A DNA stretch of 64,000 bases from Heterocephalus glaber (lineage: Eukaryota > Chordata > Mammalia > Rodentia > Bathyergidae): NCBI RefSeq assembly GCF_000247695.1, contig NW_004624783.1, positions 6,392,694 through 6,456,693 on the forward strand. The letters run 5' to 3'. Position 1 is the first letter of the stretch. The number at the start of each line of letters is the position of its first letter. A program made the position numbers and the translations under genes. The notes beneath the pieces were generated by a model. It worked only from the letters and a program-made list of their open reading frames with translations. It was not told the origin of the DNA and did not search any database. Below are positions 44,300 to 55,674 of the stretch, piece by piece.

Positions 44300-44502
44300 T
44301 AGCCAGGTGGTGGCACACACCTGTAATCCTAGCACTTTGGGGGATTGAGGCAGGAATAGCACAAATTCAAGCTCAGCCAGGATAATTTAGTGACTTAGAC
44401 CTTGTCTCAAAATTAAAAAAATAAAAGAGAGGGCTGGGGATGTAGCTCAGTGCAAAGGCCCTGGGTTCAATCCCCAGTACCATGAAAACTAAATAAATAA
44501 AA
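44300..44502 (+). repeat. B1-ID composite SINE
   Basis: An old B1 with 'aatttagtgacttagac' (44301-44429) joins a short ID lacking the anticodon-arm region ('gatgtagctcagtgcaaagg'). Confidence 0.82.
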
Positions 44503-44512
44503 GATTACATTT

Positions 44513-44780
44513 GGCCAGGGGTGGTGGAACATACCTGTAATACCAGCACTCAGGAGGCTGAGGCAGGTGGATCACATGAGTTTGAGGCCAGCCTGGGCTA
44601 CATAGTAAGTTCAAGTCCAGCCCAAACTACATAGTGAGACCCTGTTTCAAAAAACAAAACAAAAATGTACAACAAAACTAAAAACTGCCTACTCCTGGGC
44701 CAGGGTGTAGCTCAGTGGTAACCTATGTGTGTAGCATGCACAAGGCCCTGGCTTCAACCCCCAACACCACAAAAACAAGC
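44513..44780 (+). repeat. B1 with 29-nt duplication, then old ID
   Basis: B1 44513-44665 and ID 44697-44777 ('gggtgtagctcagtggtaac'). Confidence 0.88.
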
Positions 44781-44904
44781 ACTCTGAACCTAGGAGTGAG
44801 GAGACCAAGAAGTAGAGCTGCCCTCCATGGGATGGGGCTTCCCACCTCTATCCTGGAGCAGCAAAGGCCACACAAGAGGGGCTCTGCTGAAGAAGTTTTG
44901 GATA

Positions 44905-44990
44905 AGGACAGGGGTGGTGCAGCTGGTGGTGGAGAGCATTTGCCTGTTGTGCCTGAGGCCCCGGGTTCCATCTACAGCAGGGCCAAGGAC
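44905..44990 (+). repeat. Diverged old ID SINE
   Basis: 'gggtggtgcagctggtggtg' with 'gagagcatttgcctgttgtg'. Confidence 0.65.
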
Positions 44991-45282
44991 AGAGAAGGTG
45001 GGAGAGGCAGGGCATCTAGCCCTCCTCCCCCCATTTGTGCACCAACCTCCTGACCCTTTCCCACGAGTGCCGGAGACCAGTGATTTTGCTAAGGAAAAAC
45101 AAACTTAAGCACCAGGAGCCCAGCTAGGGGAAATTCCTTCCCCTCAATCCCCAAAAGCCTGGCTGAGGCATCATCCATCCAGGTGGAAATGGAAGGGTAC
45201 CTGACTACTCAAGAGAAAGGAACCAAGAACACTGACATTAGAATCTTCCCCATGAAAGGGCACAGTAGATCATGACTGAGGA

Positions 45283-45462
45283 AGGCTGACCTCCTGCCTA
45301 TAATCCTGGTACTCCGGGAAGCTGAGGCCAAAGAGCTGCAAGTTCAAGCACAGCCCAGGCAATTTAGTGACTTAGTGAGACCCTGTCTTAAAATAGAAAA
45401 TAAAAAATGCCTGGGGATGTAGCTCAGTGTGAAGGCCCCTGGGTCTGAATACCAGTACAACC
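45283..45462 (+). repeat. B1-ID composite SINE
   Basis: B1 part with 'ggcaatttagtgacttagtg', then short ID 'ggggatgtagctcagtgtga'. The same architecture as 44300 and 57312. Confidence 0.8.
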
Positions 45463-45497
45463 AATAATAATGGTAATAGTAATAATAATAAAATAAG
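45463..45497. repeat. (AAT)n-like A-rich repeat
   Basis: Tail of the composite B1-ID element just upstream, expanded into imperfect AAT units. Confidence 0.85.
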
Positions 45498-46130
45498 AAC
45501 AAATATGACAATTAAATCCAAAACATAACATTGAAAACTACTAATATCATTGAAAAAACATAGAGATGGCCCAAATAAATAGGAAGATAGTCCTTGTTCA
45601 GAGCTGGGAGCGATACCATTGTAGCAACATGCTACAATTTGACTGCCAGACTCAGGGAATCCTAGTCGTATCCCAGCAGGCTTTCTGTGCAGCAACAGAT
45701 AAGCACTTCCTAAGGGGGTGAGGAGGACCCAGCAGACCCACAAAGATCTTAGAGCAATGCTGGAGGCCTCAAACCTCCCAACTTTGAGCTTACTGTGACT
45801 CTATAGCAACTAACACTGTGTAGAACCAGCATAAAGAGAGACATGGAAATCAGTAGGATAGAACTGAAATTCCAGAATAAATCACCAACTTTCAACAAGT
45901 GTGCAAGACATTTCAATGGGGGAAAGACTCTCCTTCAAAAACTGGCAGCACACATGCAAGCAAATGAAGCCGGATCCCTACCTCACACCATACAGAAACA
46001 GTAAATCAAAGGAGATCAAAGATCCAAATGTAAGGACTAAAACTATAGACATTTAGGAGAAGATATGGGTGTAAATCAATTGGAATAGGTGATAGGTTCT
46101 TAGATATGACATCAAAAGCTCATAAACAGG

Positions 46131-46277
46131 CTTGGAGGTGCACACCTGTAATCCCAGCAGTTGGGATGCAGAGGCAGGAAGATTAGCCATGAGTTTGAGG
46201 GCAGCAGGGGCTACATAGTGAGTTTAAGGCCAACCCAAACTATATAGCAAGACCCTGTCTCAAAAAAACAAAAACAA
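46131..46277 (+). repeat. B1 SINE inside the L1 fragment
   Basis: 29-nt-duplication form. 'aaaagctcat' before and 'aacaagctcatgc' after are the target duplication. Confidence 0.94.
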
Positions 46278-46323
46278 GCTCATGCAACTATGGAAAAACA
46301 ATTTGGAGAAAGTAAATTTAACT

Positions 46324-46412
46324 TTAAGGCTGGGGATTTAGCTCAGTGGAATTGCACCTGCCTGGCAAGCACAAGGTCCTGAGTTCAATTCCTGGTACCA
46401 AAAAAAAAGAAA
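46324..46412 (+). repeat. ID-like SINE (young type) inside the L1 fragment
   Basis: Body to 'aattcctggtaccaaaa'. An adjacent tandem 'aattagaaactctctc' pair at 46430-46479 is a separate small duplication. Confidence 0.92.
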
Positions 46413-46639
46413 CAAAATTTAAATTTCAAAAATTAGAAACTCTCTCCAAAAAAAAAAAAAAAATTAGAAACTCTCTCATTCTTCAAAAGACAAAATTAAA
46501 AAATGTGAAAAGACAACTCACAGAATGAGAGAAAATATTTGTAAGTCATATATTAGATTTAGTATTCAGAATATACAAAGTACATACTATTATAACTCAA
46601 GGTAAAAAGACAGCCCAAATAAAAAATGAGCAAAAGATT

Positions 46640-46730
46640 TTTGTTTTGTTTTTGTCGAGACAGGGTCACACTAGGTTGCCCAAACTGGCCATTAACTCAT
46701 GATCCTCCTGCCTCAGCCTCCCACATAGAT
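46640..46730 (-). repeat. B1-related fragment
   Basis: 'tttgtcgagacagggtcaca' to 'cctcagcctcccacatag'; head missing. Confidence 0.75.
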
Positions 46731-46967
46731 TTCCAAGTAATTTTAATAAAATAGAAAAGCATAAGAACTAATCAGTCTGTCAACTGATGTATAATCTTAT
46801 TTTTGCTAATAAGAGAAGATATTAAACATTTTAATAGACAAAGTGAAGATTAATTATAATTATGAAGGTTAATTAAAAATATTTTATGATGTAACTTAAG
46901 AAGTTTTAATTATCTTATGAAATAAAATACTTTAATTTAAATAAACATGATCATATGGAGTTTTTTT

Positions 46968-47172
46968 CTTTTCTGTACTAGGGATCAAACCTAGGGCCTG
47001 GTGCAGCTAAGCAAGTGCTCTACTACTCAGCAACATCTCCAGCCCTTTTTATATATATATTTAAATTTTATTTTGAGACAGTGTCTCACTAGGGTGCCAA
47101 GGCTGGCCTTTGATCCTCCTGCCTCAGCCTCCCAATTTCTGGGATTATATTTGTGTAACATCACACCCCAAA
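46968..47172 (-). repeat. Old ID plus B1-related SINE (reverse composite)
   Basis: ID 46972-47045 and B1 47064-47170. Confidence 0.82.
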
Positions 47173-47199
47173 TCTTATACAATTTTTAAAAATGGGTTT

Positions 47200-47459
47200 T
47201 GGAGCCAGGCATGGTGGTGCACAAATGTAATCCCAGCACTCAGGAGGATGAGGCAGGAGGACAGCCTCAAGTTGGAGGTGAGCCTGGGCTACACAGTGAG
47301 ATCAAAGACAGCTTGGACTGGATAATAAGACCTTGTCTCAAAAAAAATTTTTTAAAGGGTTTTGGAGACAGTTGTGGCACCACATACCTGTAATCCCAGT
47401 ACTCAGGAGGCTGAGGCACTGGGGGTGTAGCTCATTTTGAAGGCTCTGGATTCGATCCC

Positions 47460-47466
<7 letters not shown>
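47200..47466 (+). repeat. B1, then B1-ID composite
   Basis: Full B1 47201-47347. A head-only B1 (47362-47417) then joins a short ID (47418-47466) whose tail became (CA)n. 'gggttttgga' flanks the first B1 on both sides. Confidence 0.88.

Positions 47467-47504
<38 letters not shown>
47465..47504. repeat. (CA)n microsatellite at an ID tail
   Basis: About 20 CA units starting at the 'cagtaacaca' end of a B1-ID composite, so the microsatellite arose from a SINE tail. Confidence 0.95.
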
Positions 47505-47507
<3 letters not shown>

Positions 47508-47700
47508 TTCTAGAGATAGGAGCAGTGCAGTTGGGCTGAGTAACGGGAAGGTAGAGGAAGAGAATGTTTGAAATATATAACTCTAGCTGCTGTCTGGAAG
47601 CCAGGAGCCAAGGCCAAAGTCCAAGCTGGAGAGACAGTGGTCTGGGTCAGATTCTTGCTGTGGGGCAGATAGGCTGGGGAGGGAAAGAATTAAGGATGAC

Positions 47701-48262
47701 TGTCTTAGTTACTCTGTCACTGCTGGGACAAAATACCCGACATCCAAAGTTAAGGAAAGAGAGGTTTATTTGGGCTCATGTTTGAAGAGGTTTCAGTCCA
47801 TAGTCTCTGCTGGTTCCAAGGCAGAGTGAAACAGTCCATGGCAGAGTAGCAGAAAGCAGAGAGATCAAGGAGGAGGAGGGATATATAGATCCTTCCAGGA
47901 TGTGCACCCAGTGATCCACCTCTTCCCACCAGGCCTCACCTCTCAACATCACACCCACTGGGGGTGTGGCACATGCCTGTAATCCCAGCACTCAAGAGGC
48001 CAGGTGAGGCAGGAGGATCAACATGAGTTTGAGGCCAGCCTGGACTATATAGTGAGTCCAAGGCCAGCCTGAATTGCAGAACAAGAACCTGTCTCAAAAA
48101 AACAAACAAACAGATTAAATTTTTTTAAAAGACCACACCCATCCATAAACCCAAGAGTGGACTAATTCAGTATCACACACCCATGATCCAGTCACCTCCC
48201 AAAATCCCCCACCCATGGGTGCATGAGGCTTTGGGGAACAGCTACATATAAGCCTCTTAAAC
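47701..48262 (-). mobile_element. Second MaLR-like solo LTR, split by a B1 insertion
   Basis: It shares with 1339-1735 the blocks 'tgtcttagtta', 'gacaaaatac.cgacatcc', 'ggtttatttgggctcatg', 'ggttccaaggcag' and 'gcatgaggctttgggg'. A B1 at about 47958-48112 interrupts it. The LTR was therefore present before that B1 inserted. Confidence 0.6.
47958..48114 (+). repeat. B1 SINE inside the second LTR
   Basis: 29-nt-duplication form with an (AAAC)n tail. 'cacacccac' / 'ccacacccatc' flank the insertion. Confidence 0.92.
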
Positions 48263-48703
48263 CTGAGTTTAAGTGGCTGGGTAGTGAGATTCCACTGAGG
48301 AGACAGAAAAAGAGAGCAAGGAGCAGCTGAGGAGGGAAGGACAGGGCAAATTGTGCAGCAAGTGGCGCTGTTGAGGGGGAAAATTCTCCAGGTGGGCCTG
48401 GTGCTGGGGCAAGACCTGATAGCCTCCCAGTCTGGAAGCCGTGGGCACAGATGCCATGGGGAGCTCATGGAGTCAGAGATCAGCCAGGGAGAGGCACATT
48501 CTCCCCCACCTACTTGCTCCTAATGACTCCTTTATCTTATATTAAATATTTATGTTAATTACATCTATTCCCAAACTCTTCCTTTTGTTTCAGGTACTGA
48601 CAGCTCTGGTTTTTTTGCCTGGCATCGTATCATTTAAAATATCCTTGCTTAAAAAATAAAAATATACCTGGCTGTTTAATCAGTCCTTTATGGATAAATG
48701 ATC

Positions 48704-48790
48704 TTTATAGAGTAGAAATGTATCTCAGTGGTAGAGCACTTGCCTAGCATTCTCGAGTCCCCGTGTTCAATCCCCAACACTAAAAAACCG
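48704..48790 (+). repeat. ID SINE (old type)
   Basis: 'gaaatgtatctcagtggtag' with 'agcacttgcctagcattctc'. Confidence 0.85.
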
Positions 48791-48904
48791 AAAACATACA
48801 AAAGGAAGGTATCTATCTATGCCTTTTGCCACATTTCAGTATATATGGGATAAATTCCTAAAATGGAGTTAGTAAGAGAACACATGTATTTATGTATTTA
48901 TTTA

Positions 48905-49012
48905 CATATAGACAAGGTCTCACTATGTAGTTCAGGCTGGCCTTGAACTCAGTGATCCTCTTGCCTCCTGAATGCTAGGACTACAGGCATGAGCCACCAC
49001 ACCCGACAATAT
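48905..49012 (-). repeat. B1-related SINE, short form
   Basis: 'gacaaggtctcactatgtag' to 'gagccaccacacccgac'. Tail expanded to (ATTT)n at 48887-48904. Confidence 0.88.
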
Positions 49013-49834
49013 GTGCATTTTAAATTTTGATATATATTGCCACATAGTTGTCTGTAGAGGCTGTGTGAATTTACAGTCCACAAACCATGGGTGTGTGCTT
49101 TCCTGCACCTTCATCCACAGTTATCAAATTGTCTAATCCATGCCAGTCTAATAAGTAAAGAACAGTATCTCAGAGTAGTTGTAAATTTATTTTTCTCTTA
49201 ATATGGGTAAAGTTGAACACCAAGAGATGTTTTGTATTGCCTTTTCCGGACACTTTTTGTTCCCTTCCTGTTTTTTTACTTATTTGCAGAAGATCTAATA
49301 TGGAGAGAAAAGTCATCCTTTGCCGAAATGAGCTTTCTCTTCTTCCCTACAGAGATGTTTGAATTTTAATTTTTATGTTGTTAAATGTATTGTTTTGCCT
49401 GCTACATCTTCTGGGTTTTGGACCTCATTTATTATTTTTCTCCTCTCTGAATTTAAAACTCCAGAGCTGTGGGCTGAGGAGTGGCTCCACAGCAGAGCCC
49501 TAACCTGGCACCTTCGGGGCCCCATGCTCATCCCCAGCAAGACAGAGACGAAACAAGAGGACCCAGGGACCAGAGGAAACAGCAAGGGCACAAATGACAC
49601 TTTCTACCAAGCAAACTGGGGCCCTGAGGAGACAGAGGTAAAGCCCAGGTCCACATAATCGGGGACCAAGAGGAGGGCCCAAGGGCTGAGTCACCTGAAG
49701 CCAGGGCTCACGTCACATGGGGTCCCCAGCAACTTTAGACTCTGTCTCATGAAGGTACCTGGAAAAAAAGCAAGTACAAATCATCTCAGAGCAGGCTAAA
49801 CCCTTTTATTCTGGTCCTCAGAGAATTCCTGCAG

Positions 49835-50245
49835 ATAGCCAGGCATGGTGGTGCACACATGTGATTCCAGCACTCAGGAGGCTGAGGCAGGATCACCCCA
49901 AGTTCAAGCCCAGTCTAGGCTACATAGTGAGTTCAAGTCCAGCCTGGAAAACACACCGAGACTCTGTCTCTAAAAACAAAAACAGAAGCTGGGCATAGCA
50001 GTACACACTTATCATTCCAGCACTCAGACTGAGGCAAGAGGATCACCTCAACTTTGAGTACAAGGCCTACCTGAACTACATAGTGAGACCATGTCTCAAA
50101 AAATAAAAAAGACAGCTGGGGATTTAGCTCAGTGGTTCTGCCTCCTGCCTTGCAAGTGCAAGGTCCCGAGTTCAATCCCCAGTACCAAAAAAAACCCCAA
50201 AAACAAAACCAAATCAAAAAACAAAAACAAAAACAAAAACAATTT
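49835..50245 (+). repeat. SINE cluster: B1, B1, ID
   Basis: B1 49836-49985, B1 49988-50112 and young ID 50114-50192 with an extended (AAAAAC)n tail. All same strand. Confidence 0.9.
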
Positions 50246-52419
50246 AAAGGAAGTGTGGGTGTGGGAAGCCCCAAGAGTCTCTCCCTCCATCCTGCCACCC
50301 TTGCAAGGTGCTTGGTTCAGGATGAACATCCAGCCCCTTCTCCCAGGATACACACTAAGCAATGGTCTAGGAAGACTGCAAAATTGGAAAAAAAAAAAGA
50401 AATTCAAAGACCCAGCCAGCTGCAGTGGCGCACACCCTTCTAGACAAGGCAGATACAAGACTGGGTGTAATTGCCGTGGAAACACAGGCGGGGTGGCAGC
50501 CTGGGGCAATGCGCTAGTGTCCAGGGAGGGGGTACCTGGACCCCAGAGGCTGAGGCCAGGGATGAATGGAAGCAGAGCAGTTGGAACAGCCTGGCAGGGG
50601 CATAAATGTGGGCACCAGGCATGGAGAATTGGAGAAAGGCTGGGTGGGCTCAGGGGCAGGAGGAGATGGGCAACAAGTCCAGGTAGGAGGTGGGGACTTG
50701 ATCCAGAGACACGAACCATGATGGGCCAGGAGTAGGGACAGAGGCATTCCCAAGCAGCCACCTGGCCGGGAGCCTTATGCAGTTTCGCAGGTTCCTGGGG
50801 AGATCGGTGCTGTCTGGGGCCACGGCGACTAGGGCAGGCAGAGGGGTCAGGTGGCTCGGAGGGCTGTGGTGACCCTGGGAAAATTAGGTGACCAGGGCAA
50901 GGGTGAGGCAGGACACAGCGAATGCAGGGCTGGGGACAGGTGTGGCCTGGTGACACAGGAGCCCTGGGGCCTGGCGACCTGGTGAGGGAAGGGCTTAGGG
51001 CCAGCAGTGCTCTGTGATCTGCCATTGCCTCTCAGTGGTGGCTGTGCCAGTGGCAGGGCAGGAGGGGGGTGCAGAATGCTGCCCTGAGCCTCCCTACAGA
51101 GTCACCCACCCCTGCCTCAGGCCCGAGTGGGTACAGTGCTCCCTGACACCCGCCCTCTTGGAGGACCACAGAGGGAGCGACTCTCAGGGCTGGCTGCGTT
51201 CTTATCCTGGCCATCTATCTGCTTGTCATTCGGAAACTCATTTGTGTCACCAGGGTCCCAAGACTCAGGTGATGAAGCTGGAAGCCCAGGGACTGGGCCG
51301 ACTGCCGTCAGCCTCCGGTCCTGACTCCAGGGGGTTGAAACCATAGGCCCTGGCGAAAATGTCAACCAGAGGAGCCCCCTGTTCGTCCTACCCCAGAGCC
51401 TGTCCCTGCCTCCGGCTCACACCACGTATGAGTTTCCTTTCTGTCGCTGTAACATCACATCCAAGCCTGCCTTCGTGATTTACAAATAATAGAGGTCAAT
51501 CTGATCCACGGTCTGGAGGCCAGAGTGCAAGGCTGGGCAGCTGTGTCTTGCCAGGGACCCCTGCCAGGCCATAACATGACAGAAAAGGCCAAAAAGGAGG
51601 GGCGGCCTTGATTTCTAACACGCTGCTGCCCAGTTTGCAGAGAGGCTTAATCCCTCGTAGCGACCGAATCACCTCTTCAGGTGCCACCTCCCCCATGCCA
51701 CCGTGGTGGTGATCAAATGCCAGTCTGTGGGGCTGGATATGGAACTCAGTGGTGAGCACCTGTCTATTGAACATGAGGCCCTGGGTTCCATCCCACGCCA
51801 CCAAGATAATAATCCTATCAGCATGAATTTCTGAGGAAACAAACTGTTCCACCTGTAGCCAGGCATCACGGGTTCCGACACAGATGCCGACCTCTGGGGA
51901 GGTTGGCCAGTCTGTTCGGAGCCACCGTGGAGGGATTTGGACCACAGGTGGGCAAGCAGGGACCAGGCTGTTGTGCTCCCTCCCGAGTCACGGTGTCCCT
52001 GAGGTCACACAGCCAATCCCACACTTCATGAAGAGCTGCATCTCCCTACTTCCCCTTTATGATGTCACCTTGCTTTCCCAGGGCCCTCAGGCTGCCCACA
52101 CCCAACTTGCTCCACTTAGCTTCATCCACACAACCCCTCCAGCTCACGCTGACAGCCTGGTTCCTGGAGGTGTCTTTTCTCCAGTGTCACCTGTGTCCAT
52201 GCACCAAGGCCTCATCACACAGGGCTCTTGGGAGAAGCCTATTGGGCAGCCAGGAGCCTCCCACCCAAGGAGAGCTGCCAGGGACAGGCCACAGCCATGG
52301 GTCAGAGCCAGGGCCCTCAGGGGACAGCCCTTGTTCCCTGTGGCCCCCAAGCCTGCTCTCCTCGGATCCTCCCCTCCTCAGCCTTGCTCTGTAAGATGCC
52401 CCAGCTGGAGCTCCCCCAG

Positions 52420-52575
52420 CTGCAGATGGGACCTCAGAACAGACCTGACAAGTCCTCAGGAGGAAACAAGGCCCCACCCCCAAAGGTCTTGCACCCCAGC
52501 AAGGGTCCCCTGTGAGGCTCCTGGATCATTTCTCCAACTTCTGACCTGGGAACCTCTGTAAGAAGAGGCCACGAG
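52420..52575 (+). repeat. Copy 1 of a local duplicated segment
   Basis: About 155 bp starting ctgcagatgggacctcagaa is repeated at 61298 with about 10 differences (roughly 94% identity by eye). In both copies a B1 in the same orientation begins right after 'gaagaggcca..agagc'. Sequence upstream of the shared start differs. Confidence 0.85.
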
Positions 52576-52576
52576 A

Positions 52577-52720
52577 GCTGTGCCTGGTGGCGCAGCACTC
52601 TGGAGGCTGAGACAGTAGGATCACTGTGAGTTCAAGGTCAGCCTGTGCTACACAGTGAGTTCAAGGCCAGCCTGAACTACATAATGAGACCCAGTCTCAA
52701 AATAAAACAACAAAAAAAGA
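52577..52720 (+). repeat. B1 SINE with 29-nt duplication
   Basis: Attached to copy 1 of the duplicated segment; part of the head is deleted ('gtggcgcagcactctgg'). Confidence 0.92.
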
Positions 52721-53877
52721 TGCAGCCTTGGGGACAGTGAATGCTCAGGATGTTGGAGCAGGTGTCAGTTGTTTGCATTTCTCTTCATCTTATTGCAGAG
52801 GCCAGGACAAGGGAGGTGTCCGGTGGTCCCACCAATGGAGGGTGGAGTCTGGGAGACAGGGGCACCAGGCTTGGGTTACTATCCAGCTCTGGAAACAGGG
52901 CACAGGGCCAGTGGATCAGTGGCCATTACTAATGCATGTGCTGGCTGGGGCCAAGCAGCCATCCTAGCCACTCCAGCTGGGCTCCTGGGAGGGCCTGGTG
53001 GCCTCAGCTCAGGGACTGGGGTCAGCCTGAGCCCATGGTCACCTCAGGCACCTGCACCAGCCTGGGGAGATGCCACTGCCAGTCTCCCGGCCTGAAAGCA
53101 TCCCAGCCCAGGCCCTCATGTGACTCGATCCCTGCCCCCAGGACCTCCTGGACACATCTGTGCCCAACTGCCTCCTGTGGAGCCGGTGCTGCCTCAGATT
53201 TGAATTTCATTTTTGCAAGGGAAATGGCCTACATTCCTGCCAGCACCTCCACCCTGCCAGGCCCCTCACTCTTCCAGGGCGCCCAGCACCCAGGGCCACT
53301 GCCCTCCACAGCCTCTGATGGGGCAGGAAGGAGGCCCTCCCTCCATGTCTGGCACGGGGCTTTCCTTGCCTGGGCCTCAGTGGGCTCCCTGATGCCTTTG
53401 GGTTTATTGGCATCTGTCACTCTGTCTGTCTACACCCTGCCTCGCTGCAGAGGACTGGAATTTGTTCCCAGTGACCATCTGGTCAGAGCGCGCAACACTG
53501 CCCGGTGTCCCGCGGACAGTCACGTGTGCTCAGGAAGCCAGGGAGCGTTCACCAAGGTCTCACCGAGACCTCCGCGCCAGCCAGGGATCCTTCCAAGACT
53601 CCGATGCCGCCCATGAATAATTTGTGCCGGGCTGGCAGGGCAGCATTGACCGCATCCCTCTTCTCGCCTTTCCGGAACGCCCCCGCGGCCTCTGCTGCCC
53701 CTCAGGCTGCTCCGCCAAATGAGGGCGGTGCGTCCAGAATGCTTCGCCAGTTCCTTCCCATCCTGGAAGAAACAGCCAGAAAGTCTCTGTCCAGTTCAGA
53801 CAGACGGGTCTCCTCCCCCGAAAGCTACCCTGTGCCATTCTGATTAAAATCTCATTTTCAAAAGTATAGTATTCCTT

Positions 53878-53968
53878 AGGGCCAGGCTGGTGGCTATAAT
53901 CCCAGCACCCTGAGTTCAAGGCCAGCCTGAACTACATAGTGAGACCCTGTCTAAAAAAACAAAAAACT
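53878..53968 (+). repeat. Internally deleted B1 SINE
   Basis: 'gccaggctggtggctataat' joins directly to 'cctgagttcaaggccagcct'. 'gtatagtattc' before and 'aaaactattc' after. Confidence 0.85.
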
Positions 53969-54074
53969 ATTCATTGGAGTTTGGCCAAATGCAAATAAGA
54001 GACTTTTATACATACACAAAAGCACACACACAGACTCACACTAACATTGCAACATTAGATACAATAAAACGTTG

Positions 54075-54156
54075 TTGTTATTTTGCCATGCTGAGGATGG
54101 AACCCAGGGCCTTGTGCATGCCAGGCAAGTGCTCCACCACTGAGCTCCAAGCCCTT
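54075..54156 (-). repeat. ID SINE (old type)
   Basis: 'gctgaggatggaacccaggg' to 'ccaccactgagctccaagcc'. Confidence 0.85.
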
Positions 54157-54435
54157 GAAACATCTGTAATTTATAATTTGGCATTGTGACGACAGGAGCA
54201 GGAGGAAGTCTAACTTTGCATCCTGTATGCAAAAAAAAATTGTTGAGTAACTAAATGGCACGATGGAGCACAAGACTTATTTAATGTCCTACTCACTGCA
54301 TTCTTGGTGCCTTCCAGAGTGACGGTAGATTCCCAAGGATAGGAGTTTCACTCAGGAGACCCTTCTCCTTGCTTCCCTCCTGATCCTCTTTTCCCTCCAT
54401 TTCCTCTTTTTCCTTCTCTTCTTTTTCTTTTTCTC

Positions 54436-54622
54436 CTTGAAGTACTAGAGATTGAACCCAGGACCTTTACACTGATCAACATCCCCAGCTCTTTTTTTTA
54501 AATTTTGAGACAGGGTCTCACTAAGTCGATAAATTGCCCAGGCTGGGCTCAAACTTGAAATCTTCCTGCCTCAGCTTCTGAGAGTGCTAAGATTACAGGC
54601 CTGCACCGCCACACCTGGCTAT
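54436..54622 (-). repeat. Old ID plus B1-related SINE (reverse composite)
   Basis: ID fragment 54439-54492 and B1 54502-54620 with 'aagtcgataaattgcccagg'. Confidence 0.82.
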
Positions 54623-54657
54623 GAATCCAAGTTATGGAATAGATCTAGATCTTAGGC

Positions 54658-54746
54658 CAGGGCTGGGGATTTAGCTCAGTGGTTCTGCCATCTGCCTTGC
54701 AAGCGCAAGGTCCAGAGTTCAATCCCCGGTACCAAAAAAAAAAATG
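54658..54746 (+). repeat. ID-like SINE (young type)
   Basis: Perfect target duplication 'tagatcttaggcca' on both sides. Confidence 0.96.
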
Positions 54747-54833
54747 TAGATCTTAGGCCATTAAGGATACAGCCAGAGTACTGGTGACCTTCCTCTACAT
54801 ATCCCACAGGAATTCATACTTCTTAAACCAGGC

Positions 54834-54965
54834 TCTGACTGGGCATGGTGGTGCACACCTGTAATCCTAGCACTTGGAAAGCTGAGGCAGAAAGATTGCT
54901 GCAAGTTCGAGGTCAGCCTGGGCTACATAGTGAAATCTTGCCCCTAAATAAATAAATATTAAAAT
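54834..54965 (+). repeat. B1-related SINE
   Basis: 'gactgggcatggtggtgcac' to an (AAAT)n tail; short form. Confidence 0.88.
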
Positions 54966-55587
54966 AAACAAACCCAGCCCTGATCAGGCCCTTTGTGGCT
55001 TCCCAACACGGAGAGCTCTAGTTGGCAGTTTGGCTCCAAAGCTCCTCACAGGGCTCCCTGAAGTCCAGTCTGTGTCCAGATATTGGCTCTTGATGCCCTT
55101 TATCAGGAACAGCTGCTGGGGGATTTTGCTGAAATCCAGGTGGTGAGGGAAGAAGCCCCCGGGGAAGCACACACAGAACAGGGTTGTGGGTACAGCACCT
55201 CCAAAATACCAGGATCCATAGTTTCTAGATTCTTAGAGACCTGAGTCCCAGCAGCCCACTAGAAGGAAATAACTGAACAAGCTACAGTATGGCGACGGTG
55301 ACAACCTACTATCCAGGTCAGTTTCCAAATACCTTTTTCCACCAAAAGGAACCAGTGCTCTTGGAGCAATGGTTGATTCCAGACCCAGTGCAAGGAATGT
55401 ACAACAAGCCTGGGAAATCTTGTGCCAAAAAATAAGGACCTGCTCATAGAAACAGGAGGCCATCTGAGTGGGCACCTGCTGGCCAAATCTAAGATAAACC
55501 AGCATCAGAATAAATAATCATGTTACCAAATAAGAATCCACTGAGAAAAGTCTGAGTCCATGGATCTACACTGCTATAAATAAAAAA

Positions 55588-55674
55588 ATCAGGGCTGTGG
55601 GTGTAGCTCCATGATAGAGTGCTTGCTTAGCGTGCTCTAGGCCCTAGGTTTGAGCCCCAGCACCACAAAAAGTA
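55588..55674 (+). repeat. ID SINE (old type)
   Basis: 'ggctgtgggtgtagctccat' with 'gcttgcttagcgtgctctag'. Confidence 0.86.

Larger units (their letters stand above)
45783..46655 (+). mobile_element. L1 ORF2 3' fragment (old LINE-1), interrupted by B1 and ID
   Basis: The segments 'taaagagagacatggaaatc', 'ccctacctcacaccatacag', 'gttcttagatatgacatc' and 'gtgaaaagacaactcacaga' follow the order of the C-terminal part of LINE-1 ORF2. Stops and gaps are frequent. A B1 (46131-46277) and an ID (46324-46411) sit inside it. 5' truncated and inactive. Confidence 0.85.
50246..53875. other. GC-rich, SINE-poor intergenic block
   Basis: Unique DNA apart from an old ID-like fragment (51731-51801), the duplicated segment and its B1. 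Long open frames exist (for example 298 codons on the minus strand at 50129-51025), but they run through SINE sequence or show Pro/Ser/Gly-rich composition typical of GC-rich non-coding DNA. A CpG-richer patch lies at 53480-53740. No gene recognised. Confidence 0.55.

Noticed and set aside
50129..51025. 298-codon open frame on the minus strand
   Set aside because: Its end runs into an ID SINE and its tail, the composition is Pro/Ser/His-rich as expected from GC-rich DNA, no family is recognisable and overlapping frames on the other strand are equally long.
51884..52561. 225-codon open frame on the + strand
   Set aside because: Low-complexity Pro/Ser/Gly composition and overlap with the duplicated segment; no homology seen.
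53022..53616. 226-codon and overlapping frames
   Set aside because: Frames open on both strands at once in GC-rich DNA; no domain or splice structure.
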